Shown here: one piece after another, positions 34,610-43,703 of the stretch | Position numbering within the stretch: position 1 is the first letter of the stretch | How the letters are laid out: each line of letters starts with the position of its first letter | Assembly (NCBI RefSeq): GCF_001277295.1 | Contig: NZ_CP011456.1 | Location: forward strand, 1,612,001 to 1,676,000 | Reading direction: 5' to 3' | DNA from: Anabaena sp. WA102 | GTDB taxonomy: Bacteria > Cyanobacteriota > Cyanobacteriia > Cyanobacteriales > Nostocaceae | Length of the DNA: 64,000 nt | The notes under the pieces: generated by a model | Seen by the model: the letters and a program-made list of their open reading frames with translations, nothing else | Database searches by the model: none | Told to the model about the DNA's origin: nothing | Program-made: the position numbers and the translations under genes

Positions 34610-35269
34610 TTAAACCCAAGTAGCTACAGCTTCCCAACCTAAACCTCTCCGAATAATAACTGGTTCTTCATCGGTCAAATCTAAAATGGTAGACACTTGA
34701 TATGTAGGTTCTTCGGCAGTGTCGATAATGATATCTACCAATTTATCCAAATGGTCGTATAAATCTACCCGTGACAACATTGGTTGTTTTCCATTTTCAA
34801 CTATTTCCTGGTCTTCGTCATTTGCTCTAACATGAGCCGAAGTAGAAATAATTGGGTTTCCTAACGCTTCCATTAATGCCAAGCAAACGTTATGATTTGG
34901 CACTCGAATTCCTGTGGTTTTGCGTTTGGGATTTTGTACTAGTCGCGGTACTAATTTGGTCGCAGGGAGCAAAAAAGTGTAGGGTCCTGGTATTAACCGC
35001 TTCATTAGTCGGTAGGCTGTATCACTTACGAAGGCATAAGTCGCCACATTGGAGAGTGAGGGACATAAAAATGTCAGTGGTTTATCATTTGCTAACTGTT
35101 TGATTTGCCGCACTCTTTCCACCGCCGACTTGGCATTCAAGTCACAACCAATTGCATAAACTGTATCTGTAGGGTAGAGCATGATAGCGCCACCTAATAG
35201 CGCTAACTTTATTTCCTCTATTCGGCGGCTTTGAGGATTATCAGGATGAATGGTGAATATTTTGGCCAT
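34610..35269 (-). CDS. Sua5/YciO/YrdC family protein (threonylcarbamoyl-AMP synthase-like)
   Basis: 219 residues from ATG 35269 (AKIFTIHPDNPQSRRIEEIK). The frame continues 26 codons further upstream, but that part is translated from a CTGACAACTGA-type repeat and is not conserved. YrdC-fold motifs: GGAIMLYPTDTVYAIGCDLN, ANDKPLTFLCPSLSNVA, IPGPYTFLLPAT, TTGIRVPNH and ISTSAHVRANDEDQ. YciO/Sua5 relatives bind tRNA; Sua5/TsaC makes threonylcarbamoyl-AMP for t6A37. This shorter single-domain form is closer to YciO, so the exact role is uncertain. Divergent from larC with 86 bp between. Confidence 0.85.
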   Translation of the reverse strand: MAKIFTIHPDNPQSRRIEEIKLALLGGAIMLYPTDTVYAIGCDLNAKSAVERVRQIKQLANDKPLTFLCPSLSNVATYAFVSDTAYRLMKRLIPGPYTFLLPATKLVPRLVQNPKRKTTGIRVPNHNVCLALMEALGNPIISTSAHVRANDEDQEIVENGKQPMLSRVDLYDHLDKLVDIIIDTAEEPTYQVSTILDLTDEEPVIIRRGLGWEAVATWV

Positions 35270-35355
35270 AATGATTATTGGTGATTGGTAATGGGTGATA
35301 GTTTTCTTCTTCCTGACAACTGACGACTGACAACTGACAATTAACAAATAAATTT

Positions 35356-36642
35356 ATGAATAAAATTGTTTATCTTCAATGTCCAACAGGGGTTTCTGGT
35401 GATATGTGTTTGGGGGCGTTGGTTAGTCTGGGTGTGCCTGTGGAGTATTTGATAGAACAACTCAATGGCTTGGGAATTGAGCAAGAATACCGATTGTGCG
35501 CGGAATTGGTTCACCGTCAAGGTCAACAAGCGATTAAGGTTCATGTAGATTTGGTTTCTCATCATCACCATCATCATTCTCACAATGAACATGATCACAA
35601 CCACACCCGTCATTTGCCAGAAATAGAGGAGATGATTGTTAAGGGGAATTTGCCAGTGCGGGCGGAAGCTTGGAGTTTAGCTGTTTTCCGACAGTTGGCA
35701 GTTGCAGAGGGGGCTGTTCATGGCATCGCACCGGAAAAAGTTCATTTTCATGAAGTGGGTGCGGTGGATGCGATTGTGGATATTGTTGGTACTTGTTTAG
35801 GGTTGGATTGGTTGGGTATTGATAGCGATCGCCAGGGTTTGCCTTTGCTATACTGTTCTGCATTTCCAACGGGAGGTGGTACTGTTAATGCGGCACATGG
35901 AAGAATGGCTGTACCAGTACCAGCGGTGTTAAAGTTGTGGGAAATGCGGAGTTGTCCAGTTTATAGCAATGGCATTGACAGAGAATTGGTAACACCAACG
36001 GGGGCGGCGATCGCTACTACCTTAGTTCAAGACTTTGGTTCACCACCACCAATGACTATCAAACAGGTAGGATTAGGGGCGGGTTCTCTAGATTTACCCA
36101 TTCCCAATATACTACGGCTTTGGTACGGTGAAAATGAATCTTTACAGACTGATAACTCTAATTTAGCGGAATATTCCCCAAATTTAGAAACGATTACTGT
36201 CCTAGACACTCAAATAGATGACTTAAATCCTCAAGTATTTGGTTATGTATTTGAGGCTTTATTTGCTGCGGGTGCGGTGGATGTGTTTACTCAACCGATA
36301 GGGATGAAAAAGTCACGAACTGGAATTTTATTAACTGTGATTTGTCATCCTGAAAATTTAGCTAGTTGTGAAGCAGTTTTATTTCGAGAAACTAGCACTT
36401 TAGGCATTCGTCGCACTACTCAAAAACGGGCAATTTTACAACGAAAAATGCAAAATGTAGACACTATTTATGGAACAATATCGGTAAAAGTGGCATGGAC
36501 AGGAACAGCTACAGAAAAGGTAATTACTAATGTGCAGCCAGAATATGAAGATTGTGCAGAATTAGCACGAAAAAATAATATTCCTTGGCGAGAAATTCAT
36601 CGTTTGGCGTTAGAAAGTTGGTATTTGCAAAATCAAAATTAA
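35356..36642 (+). CDS. larC: LarC-type nickel insertion protein (DUF111)
   Basis: 428 residues. The family signature YLQCPTGVSGDMCLGALVSL opens the protein, followed by KVHFHEVGAVDAIVDIVGTC, GRMAVPVPAVLKLWEM, ELVTPTGAAIATTL and the C-terminal VLDTQIDDLNPQVFGYVFEA / DVFTQPIGMKKSRTGILLTV. LarC inserts Ni into the pincer cofactor of lactate racemase. A natural His cluster (six consecutive His within HHHHHHSHNEHDHNH, about residues 70-84) suits nickel handling. LarB/LarE are not adjacent. In many cyanobacteria the homologue is annotated only as DUF111. Confidence 0.88.
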   Translation: MNKIVYLQCPTGVSGDMCLGALVSLGVPVEYLIEQLNGLGIEQEYRLCAELVHRQGQQAIKVHVDLVSHHHHHHSHNEHDHNHTRHLPEIEEMIVKGNLPVRAEAWSLAVFRQLAVAEGAVHGIAPEKVHFHEVGAVDAIVDIVGTCLGLDWLGIDSDRQGLPLLYCSAFPTGGGTVNAAHGRMAVPVPAVLKLWEMRSCPVYSNGIDRELVTPTGAAIATTLVQDFGSPPPMTIKQVGLGAGSLDLPIPNILRLWYGENESLQTDNSNLAEYSPNLETITVLDTQIDDLNPQVFGYVFEALFAAGAVDVFTQPIGMKKSRTGILLTVICHPENLASCEAVLFRETSTLGIRRTTQKRAILQRKMQNVDTIYGTISVKVAWTGTATEKVITNVQPEYEDCAELARKNNIPWREIHRLALESWYLQNQN

Positions 36643-36658
36643 CAAAAACACAAAAACA

Positions 36659-36691
36659 AGATCCCCGACTTCTCTAAGAAGTCGGGGATCT
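36659..36691. repeat. Family-P palindrome, copy 5
   Basis: A 33-bp palindrome 17 bp after the larC stop and 13 bp before the next start. Confidence 0.9.
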
Positions 36692-36704
36692 AAATCCTTT
36701 TAAA

Positions 36705-37637
36705 ATGAAGAAAATTATCCGGTGGTTGATTTTAGGTGGAACGCTGTTTTTTTTATTGAAAGCGTTAAAAGATAATTGGTTAGGAGTTAGTGCTATTCGG
36801 ATTAATATTACCGGATGGTTAATATTAGCAACTGCTACAAGTGTAACTTTATTGGCACATATTTGGGCAGGTTGGATTTGGACTTGGGTACTCAGGGAGT
36901 TAAATCAATCTGTATCTGCTATTGAGTTTATCCAAGTTTATTTAAAAACGAATATTGCTAAATATTTACCTGGGAATGTTTGGCATTATTATGGGCGAAT
37001 CATGGCGGCTAAAAATGCTAATATCCCTACGAATATTGCCACTTTAAGTGTTTTGTTAGAACCACTATTAATGTTAGCAGCAGCTTTAATTATTATTGTT
37101 TTATTTGGTACTCAAATTATTGTTAATAATCTGAATTATAATTTAATTATTCTCCAATTTTTAGCTTTAATAATTGTCTTAGGTGTACTTGATCCCCGAT
37201 TTTTAAATCCAGTTATTCAACTTTTAGAACGTTGGAAAAATAAAAAACCTGATGAAGAAAATCAGTTAATTAATAGTTTTATAATTCAACGCTATCCCGT
37301 GAAACCATTATTAGGAGAATTAGTTTTTTTAGGGTTGAGGGCTGCTGGATTTATATTAACTATAATGGCGTTAACTTCGGTAAATTGGGAGCAAATACCC
37401 TTATTAGTGGGAGCTTTTAGTTGTGCTTGGGTATTGGGGTTAGTTGTTCCTGGTGCGCCTGGTGGCTTGGGCGTGTTTGAAACCACAGCGATGTTACTGT
37501 TACAATATCATTTTCCGGCGGCTTTGGTGATTAGTGCGATCGCACTTTATCGGCTCATTAGTATCTTAGCAGAAACCACAGGAGCAGCCATAGCTTCCTT
37601 ACATCAAAGAATTAAGAGAACTCCACAAAAAAGATGA
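36705..37637 (+). CDS. UPF0104 / lysylphosphatidylglycerol-synthase-TM-like membrane protein
   Basis: 310 residues with about eight hydrophobic helices. Family features are LNQSVSAIEFIQVYLKTNIA, KYLPGNVWHYYGRI (the conserved K-Y-L-P-G-x-x-W), LVVPGAPGGLGVFETTAMLL and AIALYRLISILAETTGA. Members resemble the flippase part of MprF and may move lipids or lipid-linked sugars. The native C-terminus seems to end near AIASLHQR; the last residues (IKRTPQKR) and the TGA lie inside a MITE that begins at 37612. A family-P palindrome separates it from larC. Confidence 0.83.
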   Translation: MKKIIRWLILGGTLFFLLKALKDNWLGVSAIRINITGWLILATATSVTLLAHIWAGWIWTWVLRELNQSVSAIEFIQVYLKTNIAKYLPGNVWHYYGRIMAAKNANIPTNIATLSVLLEPLLMLAAALIIIVLFGTQIIVNNLNYNLIILQFLALIIVLGVLDPRFLNPVIQLLERWKNKKPDEENQLINSFIIQRYPVKPLLGELVFLGLRAAGFILTIMALTSVNWEQIPLLVGAFSCAWVLGLVVPGAPGGLGVFETTAMLLLQYHFPAALVISAIALYRLISILAETTGAAIASLHQRIKRTPQKR

Positions 37638-37768
37638 ACTGCTTGCAGCAGCGCCTCGCTATCCAATCTTGTGTGATGGTCATCTTGCCCGTCCTTGTAT
37701 TATTAGTGGGCTTTTCGTCCCGCACCACAAGAAATTTTGGGATATTTTTTTAATTGGAAGTCTCTTAA
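37612..37768. mobile_element. MITE C (TTAAGAGA ends) overlapping a gene end
   Basis: The left end TTAAGAGAACTCCACAAAAA and the complement of the right end TTAAGAGACTTCCAATTAAA are imperfect inverted repeats. A related copy (about 57368-57497) lies inside a MITE A copy. This copy carries a 24-bp small repeat that the other copy lacks. Confidence 0.82.
37638..37661 (+). repeat. 24-bp small dispersed repeat, copy 2
   Basis: ACTGCTTGCAGCAGCGCCTC plus GCTA sits directly after the TGA of the UPF0104 gene. The copy of MITE C at 57391 reads GATGATCCAATC across the same point with no insert, so the empty site is known. Confidence 0.85.
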
Positions 37769-37857
37769 CAACCTTTCTCCTTGTCCTCTGTGTCCTCTGT
37801 GCCTCTGTGGTTCGATAAAATATCTTTAAACCGCAGACGCACAGAGTGAAAAAGATA

Positions 37858-39198
37858 TTAATCCCCAGTAATAGAAAGTTCACTCACCCAAACTCTAGGA
37901 GCAACTCCTCCTGGTGTTAATTCCACCTCTTTCTCGACATAAACAATTGATTTCAAAAGTTCCAAGAAATCCCCAGCTACCGTTGCGGACTCAATACTGG
38001 TTTTCTCACCTTTGTTAACTAACCAACCATCAAAAGGCAAAGAAAAAGAACCTTGTAAAGCCTTAACACCCGCATGGAGAGCTTGTAAATCATCAATTAA
38101 AATCACATTTTCCGCAGTTTCTAGACTCAATTCTTTCTCAGGAGTTCCCGCCGCAAAAACGTGATAAAAATTCGGACTAACGCTAACTTTTGCGCCAATA
38201 CTAGCATTACCTGTAGGTTGAGCATTTAACCGTTTAGCAGTTCCCGCACTATGCAAAAAGCTAGTTAAAATGCCCTTTTCTATTAACTTAATTTGCCGGG
38301 TAGGAGTACCCTCACCATCAAAACTTTCTGCACCAATATTAGCAGGGTGTAAAGCATCATCATAAACTGAAAGTAAAGGTGAAGCTAGTTCTTTACCAAT
38401 ATCATCAGTTTTCGATAAACTTTGATTATCCAGAATACTTTGGGCGTTAAATAAATTAGAAAAAGCCCCCAACAAACTTAAAAAAGCTTCAGGAGAGAAA
38501 ACTACTTGATATTTACCAGTTTTGATTTTTTCATAATGCAAATGACTGATAGTTTTCTCAGCAGTTTCTTTGATACAACCAGCAATATCTAAATCAGCGA
38601 CACTTTCCTTAACTCGATAAGCACCAGCACTGCGAGGTTTTTTACCTTCTTCTTCTGTTTTGCTGTATAAATATACAGAAGCCAAAGAATGAGATTCAGT
38701 TCTTAAAGCCCCTTCACTATTGAGATAAAATCTATCAATATCTCTTTGTGCTAAACCATTATAAGGGACACTTGTAATAGCCGGATGAATTGCTAACAAT
38801 TCTTTTTCTGCTACTAATAGTTTTTCTATAAGTTCAGAAACAGGTGATTGGAGGGCTTTTTCTTGATGTTTATTAGGGATAGGAATAGTGGCTTCTGGAC
38901 TAAAATCAGGAACGTTTTCTTTGACTCCAAAAAAGCTGGCTTCATAAGCAGTTTTCAGGGCTAATTCTAATCCTTTAGCATCTACATCTGTAGTGCTGGT
39001 AACACCCATTGTATTTTCTTCATTCCAAACCCGAACTGTTACCCCAGAACGATTGGAAGCCTTAACTTGTTTGGGTTCACCTTGGTCAACTTGAACGCTG
39101 GTATCATCTACAGTAGAACCGTAGATATCGAATTTTTTAATGCCAAGTTTGGCGGCATTTTCTTGGGCGTAGGTTGCGATTTCTTGAATGTTAGACAT
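37858..39198 (-). CDS. PmbA/TldE-family protein (TldD partner)
   Basis: 446 residues. Motifs: KKFDIYGSTVDDTSVQVDQG, VTVRVWNEENTMGVTSTTDV, KYQVVFSPEAFLSLLGAFSN, ESFDGEGTPTRQIKLIEKGI and SFSLPFDGWLVNKGEKTSIE. Like TldE/PmbA elsewhere it lacks the HExxxH metal motif; the active protease is the TldD/TldE heterodimer, which degrades unfolded peptides and matures some RiPPs. tldD lies directly upstream (192 bp away, with a dispersed repeat in the gap), so the pair is probably one operon. Confidence 0.88.
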   Translation of the reverse strand: MSNIQEIATYAQENAAKLGIKKFDIYGSTVDDTSVQVDQGEPKQVKASNRSGVTVRVWNEENTMGVTSTTDVDAKGLELALKTAYEASFFGVKENVPDFSPEATIPIPNKHQEKALQSPVSELIEKLLVAEKELLAIHPAITSVPYNGLAQRDIDRFYLNSEGALRTESHSLASVYLYSKTEEEGKKPRSAGAYRVKESVADLDIAGCIKETAEKTISHLHYEKIKTGKYQVVFSPEAFLSLLGAFSNLFNAQSILDNQSLSKTDDIGKELASPLLSVYDDALHPANIGAESFDGEGTPTRQIKLIEKGILTSFLHSAGTAKRLNAQPTGNASIGAKVSVSPNFYHVFAAGTPEKELSLETAENVILIDDLQALHAGVKALQGSFSLPFDGWLVNKGEKTSIESATVAGDFLELLKSIVYVEKEVELTPGGVAPRVWVSELSITGD

Positions 39199-39389
39199 GA
39201 TTGAATTAATTTTTGAATTTTGAACACAGATGAACGCAGATAAACGCGGATAATATGGTTTATCTGTTTTTAGCTCAATACAGTTTAGTTAAAAATTTTT
39301 TCTTCTCTCTGTGTCCTCTGTGCCTCTGTGGTTCGTTTAAAAAATGACTTTCACAAAGAGTTCTAAATTTAACTAAACCGTATTGGTTT

Positions 39390-40862
39390 TTATCTGCCGC
39401 CAACGGTAATAGAGTCAACCTTAATGTGGGGTTGTCCAACTGTTGTGTAAATGCTGCCGCTGACTGAGCCACAAAAGCCGGGAGCTAGTTCTAAATCTTG
39501 GGAACATAGGGAAATTTTATTCATGATTTCCTTGGCTTCACCGATGAGCGTAGCACCTTTTAATGGTTTGGTAATTTTGCCATTTTCTATTAGGTAAGCT
39601 TCATCAACGCTAAAGTTAAATTGACCTGTTGCGCCCACACTTCCGCCACCCATTTTCTTACAGTAAATACCTTTATCAACGGAGGCAAATAGGTCTTCTG
39701 TTGTGTGTTCTCCACAATCAATGTATGTATTTCGCATCCGACTAGCGGCTGCAAAAGTGTAATTTTGACGGCGGCCACTGCCTGTTCTGGGGTGTCCTGT
39801 CCGCACTGAACCGGTTCTGTCAGCTAGGAAGTTTTTGAGGATACCTTTTTCAATTAATAATGTTCTTTGGGCGGGCATTCCTTCGTCGTCCATATCAATT
39901 GTCCCGAAGGCATTATCGGCGCGGCCTTCGTCCCAAGCTGTTAAGCTTTCGTGGGCAATTTTTTCCCCTTTTTTGTCGGCAAATGGTGTGGTTTTGCGTT
40001 CAATTTGGGTGGTTTCTAAAAGGTGTCCGCAAGCTTCGTGGAAAATTACACCGCCAAAGTGATTGGCCATGATAATCGGGTAAGTTCCTGATTCTACGTA
40101 ATCTGCGTAAAGCATTTTACCAGCAGATTCGGCGATTTGTTCGGAGGCTTGTTGATAATCCCAGGTTCTCAGGAAGTTAGCGTCACTGGTGTTACCTGCC
40201 CGTTCACCAATGGAGGAGCGGTTAGCACCGTCAGCACAAAGCAGGTTGAATCCGACAGACTGAGTGAGGCGGATATCACGGGCAAATGTTCCGTCACTAC
40301 CAGCAACTAATACTTCTTGCCAATCACGGAAGTAGGAAGCGCGGCGGGATTGGACGTGGGTAGCTTTTTTATTAAGTTGGGCTGTACCATCAAGGAGGAC
40401 TTCTCCCATTTCGCTGATAGAACTACATAAGGGTAGCCAACCATCTTTACCGCGTTTGCTGGCGTAGTCTCTGAGTAGTTCTAGGTTGATTTCGGGAATG
40501 AAGGCACTCGGTCCTGGTAGTTGTAAGCCTAAGATGGAAAGAGCTTTTTCTAAAGCAGCTTTTAAACCGGCAAATGTGAGGTTATTGGTGCTAACGTAGC
40601 AGTCAGCTTTGCCACGAAATACTCGCACTCCTGCACCGGTAGCTAAACTGGGGGAAATGCTGGTAATGGTATCTTCTTCGGCTAAACAACTGATGTAGTT
40701 GCGACGTTCTAAGAAGTATTCCACAAAATCAGCACCGGCAGCGCGTCCTAGTCCCAAAAGGGTTGCCAGGGGGGCTTCCCAAGTGTCATCGAAGCGTTCT
40801 GTGGTGGATGAATATTGTAAACTGGGAAGTTGATTTGAGAGAAGTAGGGTGTTTGTAAGCAT
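39390..40862 (-). CDS. tldD: TldD-family metalloprotease
   Basis: 490 residues. The zinc motif HExxxH appears as [18 protein letters not shown] (His-Glu-Ala-Cys-Gly-His). Others are [60 protein letters not shown] and [20 protein letters not shown]. It forms a heterodimeric protease with TldE/PmbA. The first ~35 residues are less conserved, but the ATG at 40862 fits the family length. The RiPP-like small gene at 797 is far away, so no link is claimed. Confidence 0.92.
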   Translation of the reverse strand: MLTNTLLLSNQLPSLQYSSTTERFDDTWEAPLATLLGLGRAAGADFVEYFLERRNYISCLAEEDTITSISPSLATGAGVRVFRGKADCYVSTNNLTFAGLKAALEKALSILGLQLPGPSAFIPEINLELLRDYASKRGKDGWLPLCSSISEMGEVLLDGTAQLNKKATHVQSRRASYFRDWQEVLVAGSDGTFARDIRLTQSVGFNLLCADGANRSSIGERAGNTSDANFLRTWDYQQASEQIAESAGKMLYADYVESGTYPIIMANHFGGVIFHEACGHLLETTQIERKTTPFADKKGEKIAHESLTAWDEGRADNAFGTIDMDDEGMPAQRTLLIEKGILKNFLADRTGSVRTGHPRTGSGRRQNYTFAAASRMRNTYIDCGEHTTEDLFASVDKGIYCKKMGGGSVGATGQFNFSVDEAYLIENGKITKPLKGATLIGEAKEIMNKISLCSQDLELAPGFCGSVSGSIYTTVGQPHIKVDSITVGGR

Positions 40863-41164
40863 GAAGTGCCTCGTCTGCTGGCGTTATCTACAGATGTGAC
40901 TGAAAAAAAATCCTGGTGTGTTCAGTCTAACAAATCTATGAAAGTCGTTGTTGGCAGTTAGGCTGTAGGGTTTTCCGCCATATTGTCTTTTAAGATGTGA
41001 TCAGTGGACATTCTAAGCCAGATAATGATGTGATCTAATTCCGATTTTATGTTAACGTTGGGTTGGAGTATTACTATAAAACTATAGTTAATTCTCACTT
41101 TCTGTGACTTTTTATTTAAAATAATTGCGTAGTCACTAGACTGACTAATATACTGGAGATATTT

Positions 41165-42349
41165 ATGACTCTTAAACTCATATCCGCAAAAATTAAAAAT
41201 TTTAAAAGCTTAGGAGATGTGGATTTAAATTTCAGGGATCTAACAATTTTGGTAGGAGCTAATGCTAGTGGTAAATCCAATTCTTTAGAAGCATTACGCT
41301 TTCTCAGTAAACTTTTAAAAGACCAGGAACTTCCTTCTCTAAAATATATGGATAGTATCTTAAGGGTGGGGGAAAAACAAACATTTTATCAAATTATTAT
41401 AGAAGATGATGAAGATAATAAAGCTAAAGTAGAATATAGTTTGGTACTTAGTATCAGTGAAAATAATACTTTAATTGATAGAGAGTATCTCTTAGTTAAT
41501 GAAATTGAAGTAATTAATATTATTGATGGTAAAGGAACAGTGAATGATGAAAATGGCGAAAATTCTCAACCATACGAATTTTCTGAGGGTGATGGACTCA
41601 CATTAGCGGATGTAGGTAAATATGGTCATAAACCAATTACAAAAAAGTTGGCAAGCTATATAAAAGATTGGAAATTCTATGATGTAGATCCTGATAGCGT
41701 CAGAATACATTCTAGAATTACTAAATTAAATATGATCTATAAATCTTTACAACATGATGAAAGAATACCTAGCCTTGATACTGACGCTAGTGAAGTTGAA
41801 GAAGTTTTACAATACTGGGGTAGACATGATAAAAATAAGTTTGATGAAGTGAGCCAAGAACTGTATGACTGTCTGAAAATTAAGTTACAGTTAGATGATG
41901 TTGCAGAACCACTTATTAAAGTTATTGAAGAAGATGGTAAAAAAATAGCTTTATCTAATATGTCAGATGGGACTCTGAGGTTGATAGCTTATTTTATCAT
42001 GCTTTATGAATCTGATGTTCCAACTCTCATTAGTATTGAAGAACCTGAGAGAAATTTTCATCCTGGTATTTTACAAGATATTGCTGATATGATCAAAAGG
42101 TTATCCAAGAGAACACAGGTGATTTTTACAACCCATAGTTCTCAATTATTAGATTGTTTTTCTACTGAAGAAATATCATCTGACATTTCGGTAATCCTTT
42201 TAAATCAGAAAGGAGAAATAGGAACTAAAGCTTGTCTACTTGATAAATTAGCAGAAAACCGAGATGATTTTTCCGATTGGATGAATGATTTTGGAATAGG
42301 TAGCGCGATTTATCATAGTCACTTACTAGAAGGAATTTTTGCTGATTAA
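41165..42349 (+). CDS. AAA family ATPase (AAA15/AAA21, RecF/OLD-like) of a two-gene system
   Basis: 394 residues. The N-terminus LKLISAKIKNFKSLGDVDLN is typical of RecF/OLD-like ATPases. Walker A is LVGANASGKSN (about 30-39), an ABC-like signature is ALSNMSDGTLRLIAY, Walker B is PTLISIEEPERNFHPG, and the H-loop is IFTTHSSQLLD. There is an insertion between the two halves of the ATPase (about 100-245) and no nuclease domain of its own. The next gene begins 1 bp after or just before the stop, so the two are translationally coupled. AAA15-type ATPases paired with TOPRIM-like partners are known from AbiL, PARIS and RloA/RloB phage-defence systems. Confidence 0.85.
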   Translation: MTLKLISAKIKNFKSLGDVDLNFRDLTILVGANASGKSNSLEALRFLSKLLKDQELPSLKYMDSILRVGEKQTFYQIIIEDDEDNKAKVEYSLVLSISENNTLIDREYLLVNEIEVINIIDGKGTVNDENGENSQPYEFSEGDGLTLADVGKYGHKPITKKLASYIKDWKFYDVDPDSVRIHSRITKLNMIYKSLQHDERIPSLDTDASEVEEVLQYWGRHDKNKFDEVSQELYDCLKIKLQLDDVAEPLIKVIEEDGKKIALSNMSDGTLRLIAYFIMLYESDVPTLISIEEPERNFHPGILQDIADMIKRLSKRTQVIFTTHSSQLLDCFSTEEISSDISVILLNQKGEIGTKACLLDKLAENRDDFSDWMNDFGIGSAIYHSHLLEGIFAD

Positions 42350-42350
42350 T

Positions 42351-43097
42351 ATGCCTAGTGTTCGTCTTTGGGTGCCGGAATCTGATCATGATAGTAAAGC
42401 AGTTGGCTGTATTGCTAACAAAATAGTCGCGCTTTATGGTGGTAATATAACTATCCAACTTGCCACTAAACAGGGTTTTAATACAGCTATACATCCAAAA
42501 ATCCAAGATGGTTTAAAGAAGGCAGTTGATACTTATTTAAAAAATGATGATTTAGTTATCTTTCTGCTAGATTCTGATGGGACACAATCGCAAAACCAAA
42601 GACGGAGGGAAAAAAATTCTCTGGTTAATCGAATTGAAGAAGTTGTTAAATTGTTTGAAGGTGAAGGAAGAGTAAAATATTTTCCGATGATTCAAGAATT
42701 GGAGGCTTGGTTATTAGTTGATTATTTGGGTATATGCTGCTTTTTTACAAAAAATGCTGATCATCGAAATCATCCAGAATGGATCAAATTTGCCAATAGT
42801 AAACAACGTGGACAAACAGATTTAATAGCAGAAGCTGAGTCAGGAGGAAGGGGTGTCAAGGAATGTTTAGTAAAGTTATCACGCGAAATCCTAATTAAGC
42901 ATAATCCGAATCTCCAAGATAAACCCAAAAATTTGAAAGAACGGGAATATGAAGAAAGTCAATCATCTAATATAGCAGCATATATTGAAATTAATAACCA
43001 AACTCTCAGAAAAAATAATTCATTGGTAGAGTTTGCGAAATGTTTGCAAAAATTAGTAGATGAAAATAAACAAGTATTTCTAGATGATATTAATTAG
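42351..43097 (+). CDS. DUF4276-like TOPRIM-fold protein, effector partner of the AAA ATPase
   Basis: 248 residues from ATG 42351, or 252 from TTG 42339, which has AAGGA four bases upstream and overlaps the ATPase stop. TOPRIM-like residues are visible: VPESDHDSKAV (acidic E near the N-terminus), LVIFLLDSDGTQS (D-x-D) and a DUF4276-type IQELEAWLLVDYL. The C-terminal ~90 residues are basic and helical (KECLVKLSREILIKHNPNLQ). TOPRIM partners in PARIS/AbiL-type systems act as the nuclease toxin that the ATPase restrains or activates. The defensive role is inferred from architecture. Confidence 0.72.
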   Translation: MPSVRLWVPESDHDSKAVGCIANKIVALYGGNITIQLATKQGFNTAIHPKIQDGLKKAVDTYLKNDDLVIFLLDSDGTQSQNQRRREKNSLVNRIEEVVKLFEGEGRVKYFPMIQELEAWLLVDYLGICCFFTKNADHRNHPEWIKFANSKQRGQTDLIAEAESGGRGVKECLVKLSREILIKHNPNLQDKPKNLKEREYEESQSSNIAAYIEINNQTLRKNNSLVEFAKCLQKLVDENKQVFLDDIN

Positions 43098-43269
43098 TAG
43101 GATTTAGATAAAGAATAAATGTTTTTAGTTCTAACTGAATTATCTAGTTTCAGCTATTCTATCTTTTATCCAACTATCAACACCCTCCTTCCCCTCAATG
43201 ATTATTTTATCGAGGGTGGATAATTGCCGACTTGACTGTATTTTATTTCTAAATATTGCGAAAATTGAT

Positions 43270-43488
43270 TTAAAACCAATTTTTATTCAGCAGTTTGTTA
43301 CTGACAATGACCACAAACATCAACATACCAAACTGAATTTGCCAAGGTGATAACACTAAACTTACAATAAAAATGACGGCTGTGAAGACACCTGCAATAT
43401 TGGTGATTTCATCATCATTTCTTTGGAAGAGATAGCCAGTCATTACACCTGTAACTAATGTTATTAAGAAAAATAAAGGCATTTTCAC
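43270..43488 (-). CDS. Small two-helix membrane protein
   Basis: 72 residues with helices FFLITLVTGVMTGYLF and TNIAGVFTAVIFIVSLVLSP plus a third hydrophobic end (FGMLMFVVIVSNKLL). It is preceded on its strand by no clear ribosome-binding site. It stands alone between the defence-like pair and tex. No family recognised. Confidence 0.5.
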   Translation of the reverse strand: MKMPLFFLITLVTGVMTGYLFQRNDDEITNIAGVFTAVIFIVSLVLSPWQIQFGMLMFVVIVSNKLLNKNWF

Positions 43489-43703
43489 TAATCTCCAAAC
43501 TACGAGCTACTGTTTAATACCAGTAGATTTTAACCTTCTTCAAGAACGTTATTAACATTATACTTAAGTAAGACAAAATGGCAACAAATTTATTCTCAAG
43601 TGATGAAATTAGCTATTCTCAAATGATGCCATTATTTGCTAAATTAAGTTAACACTATCTATTCGTGCTGGAATCAACTTAACACTTTCAATTTAAATAT
43701 CCA

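Noticed and set aside
35341..35613. 90-codon minus-strand frame antisense to larC
   Set aside because: Opposite strand of the His-rich larC segment; larC is clearly the coding strand.
42225..42506. 93-codon minus-strand frame at the junction of the ATPase and its partner
   Set aside because: Antisense to both conserved genes, whose motifs define the plus strand as coding.
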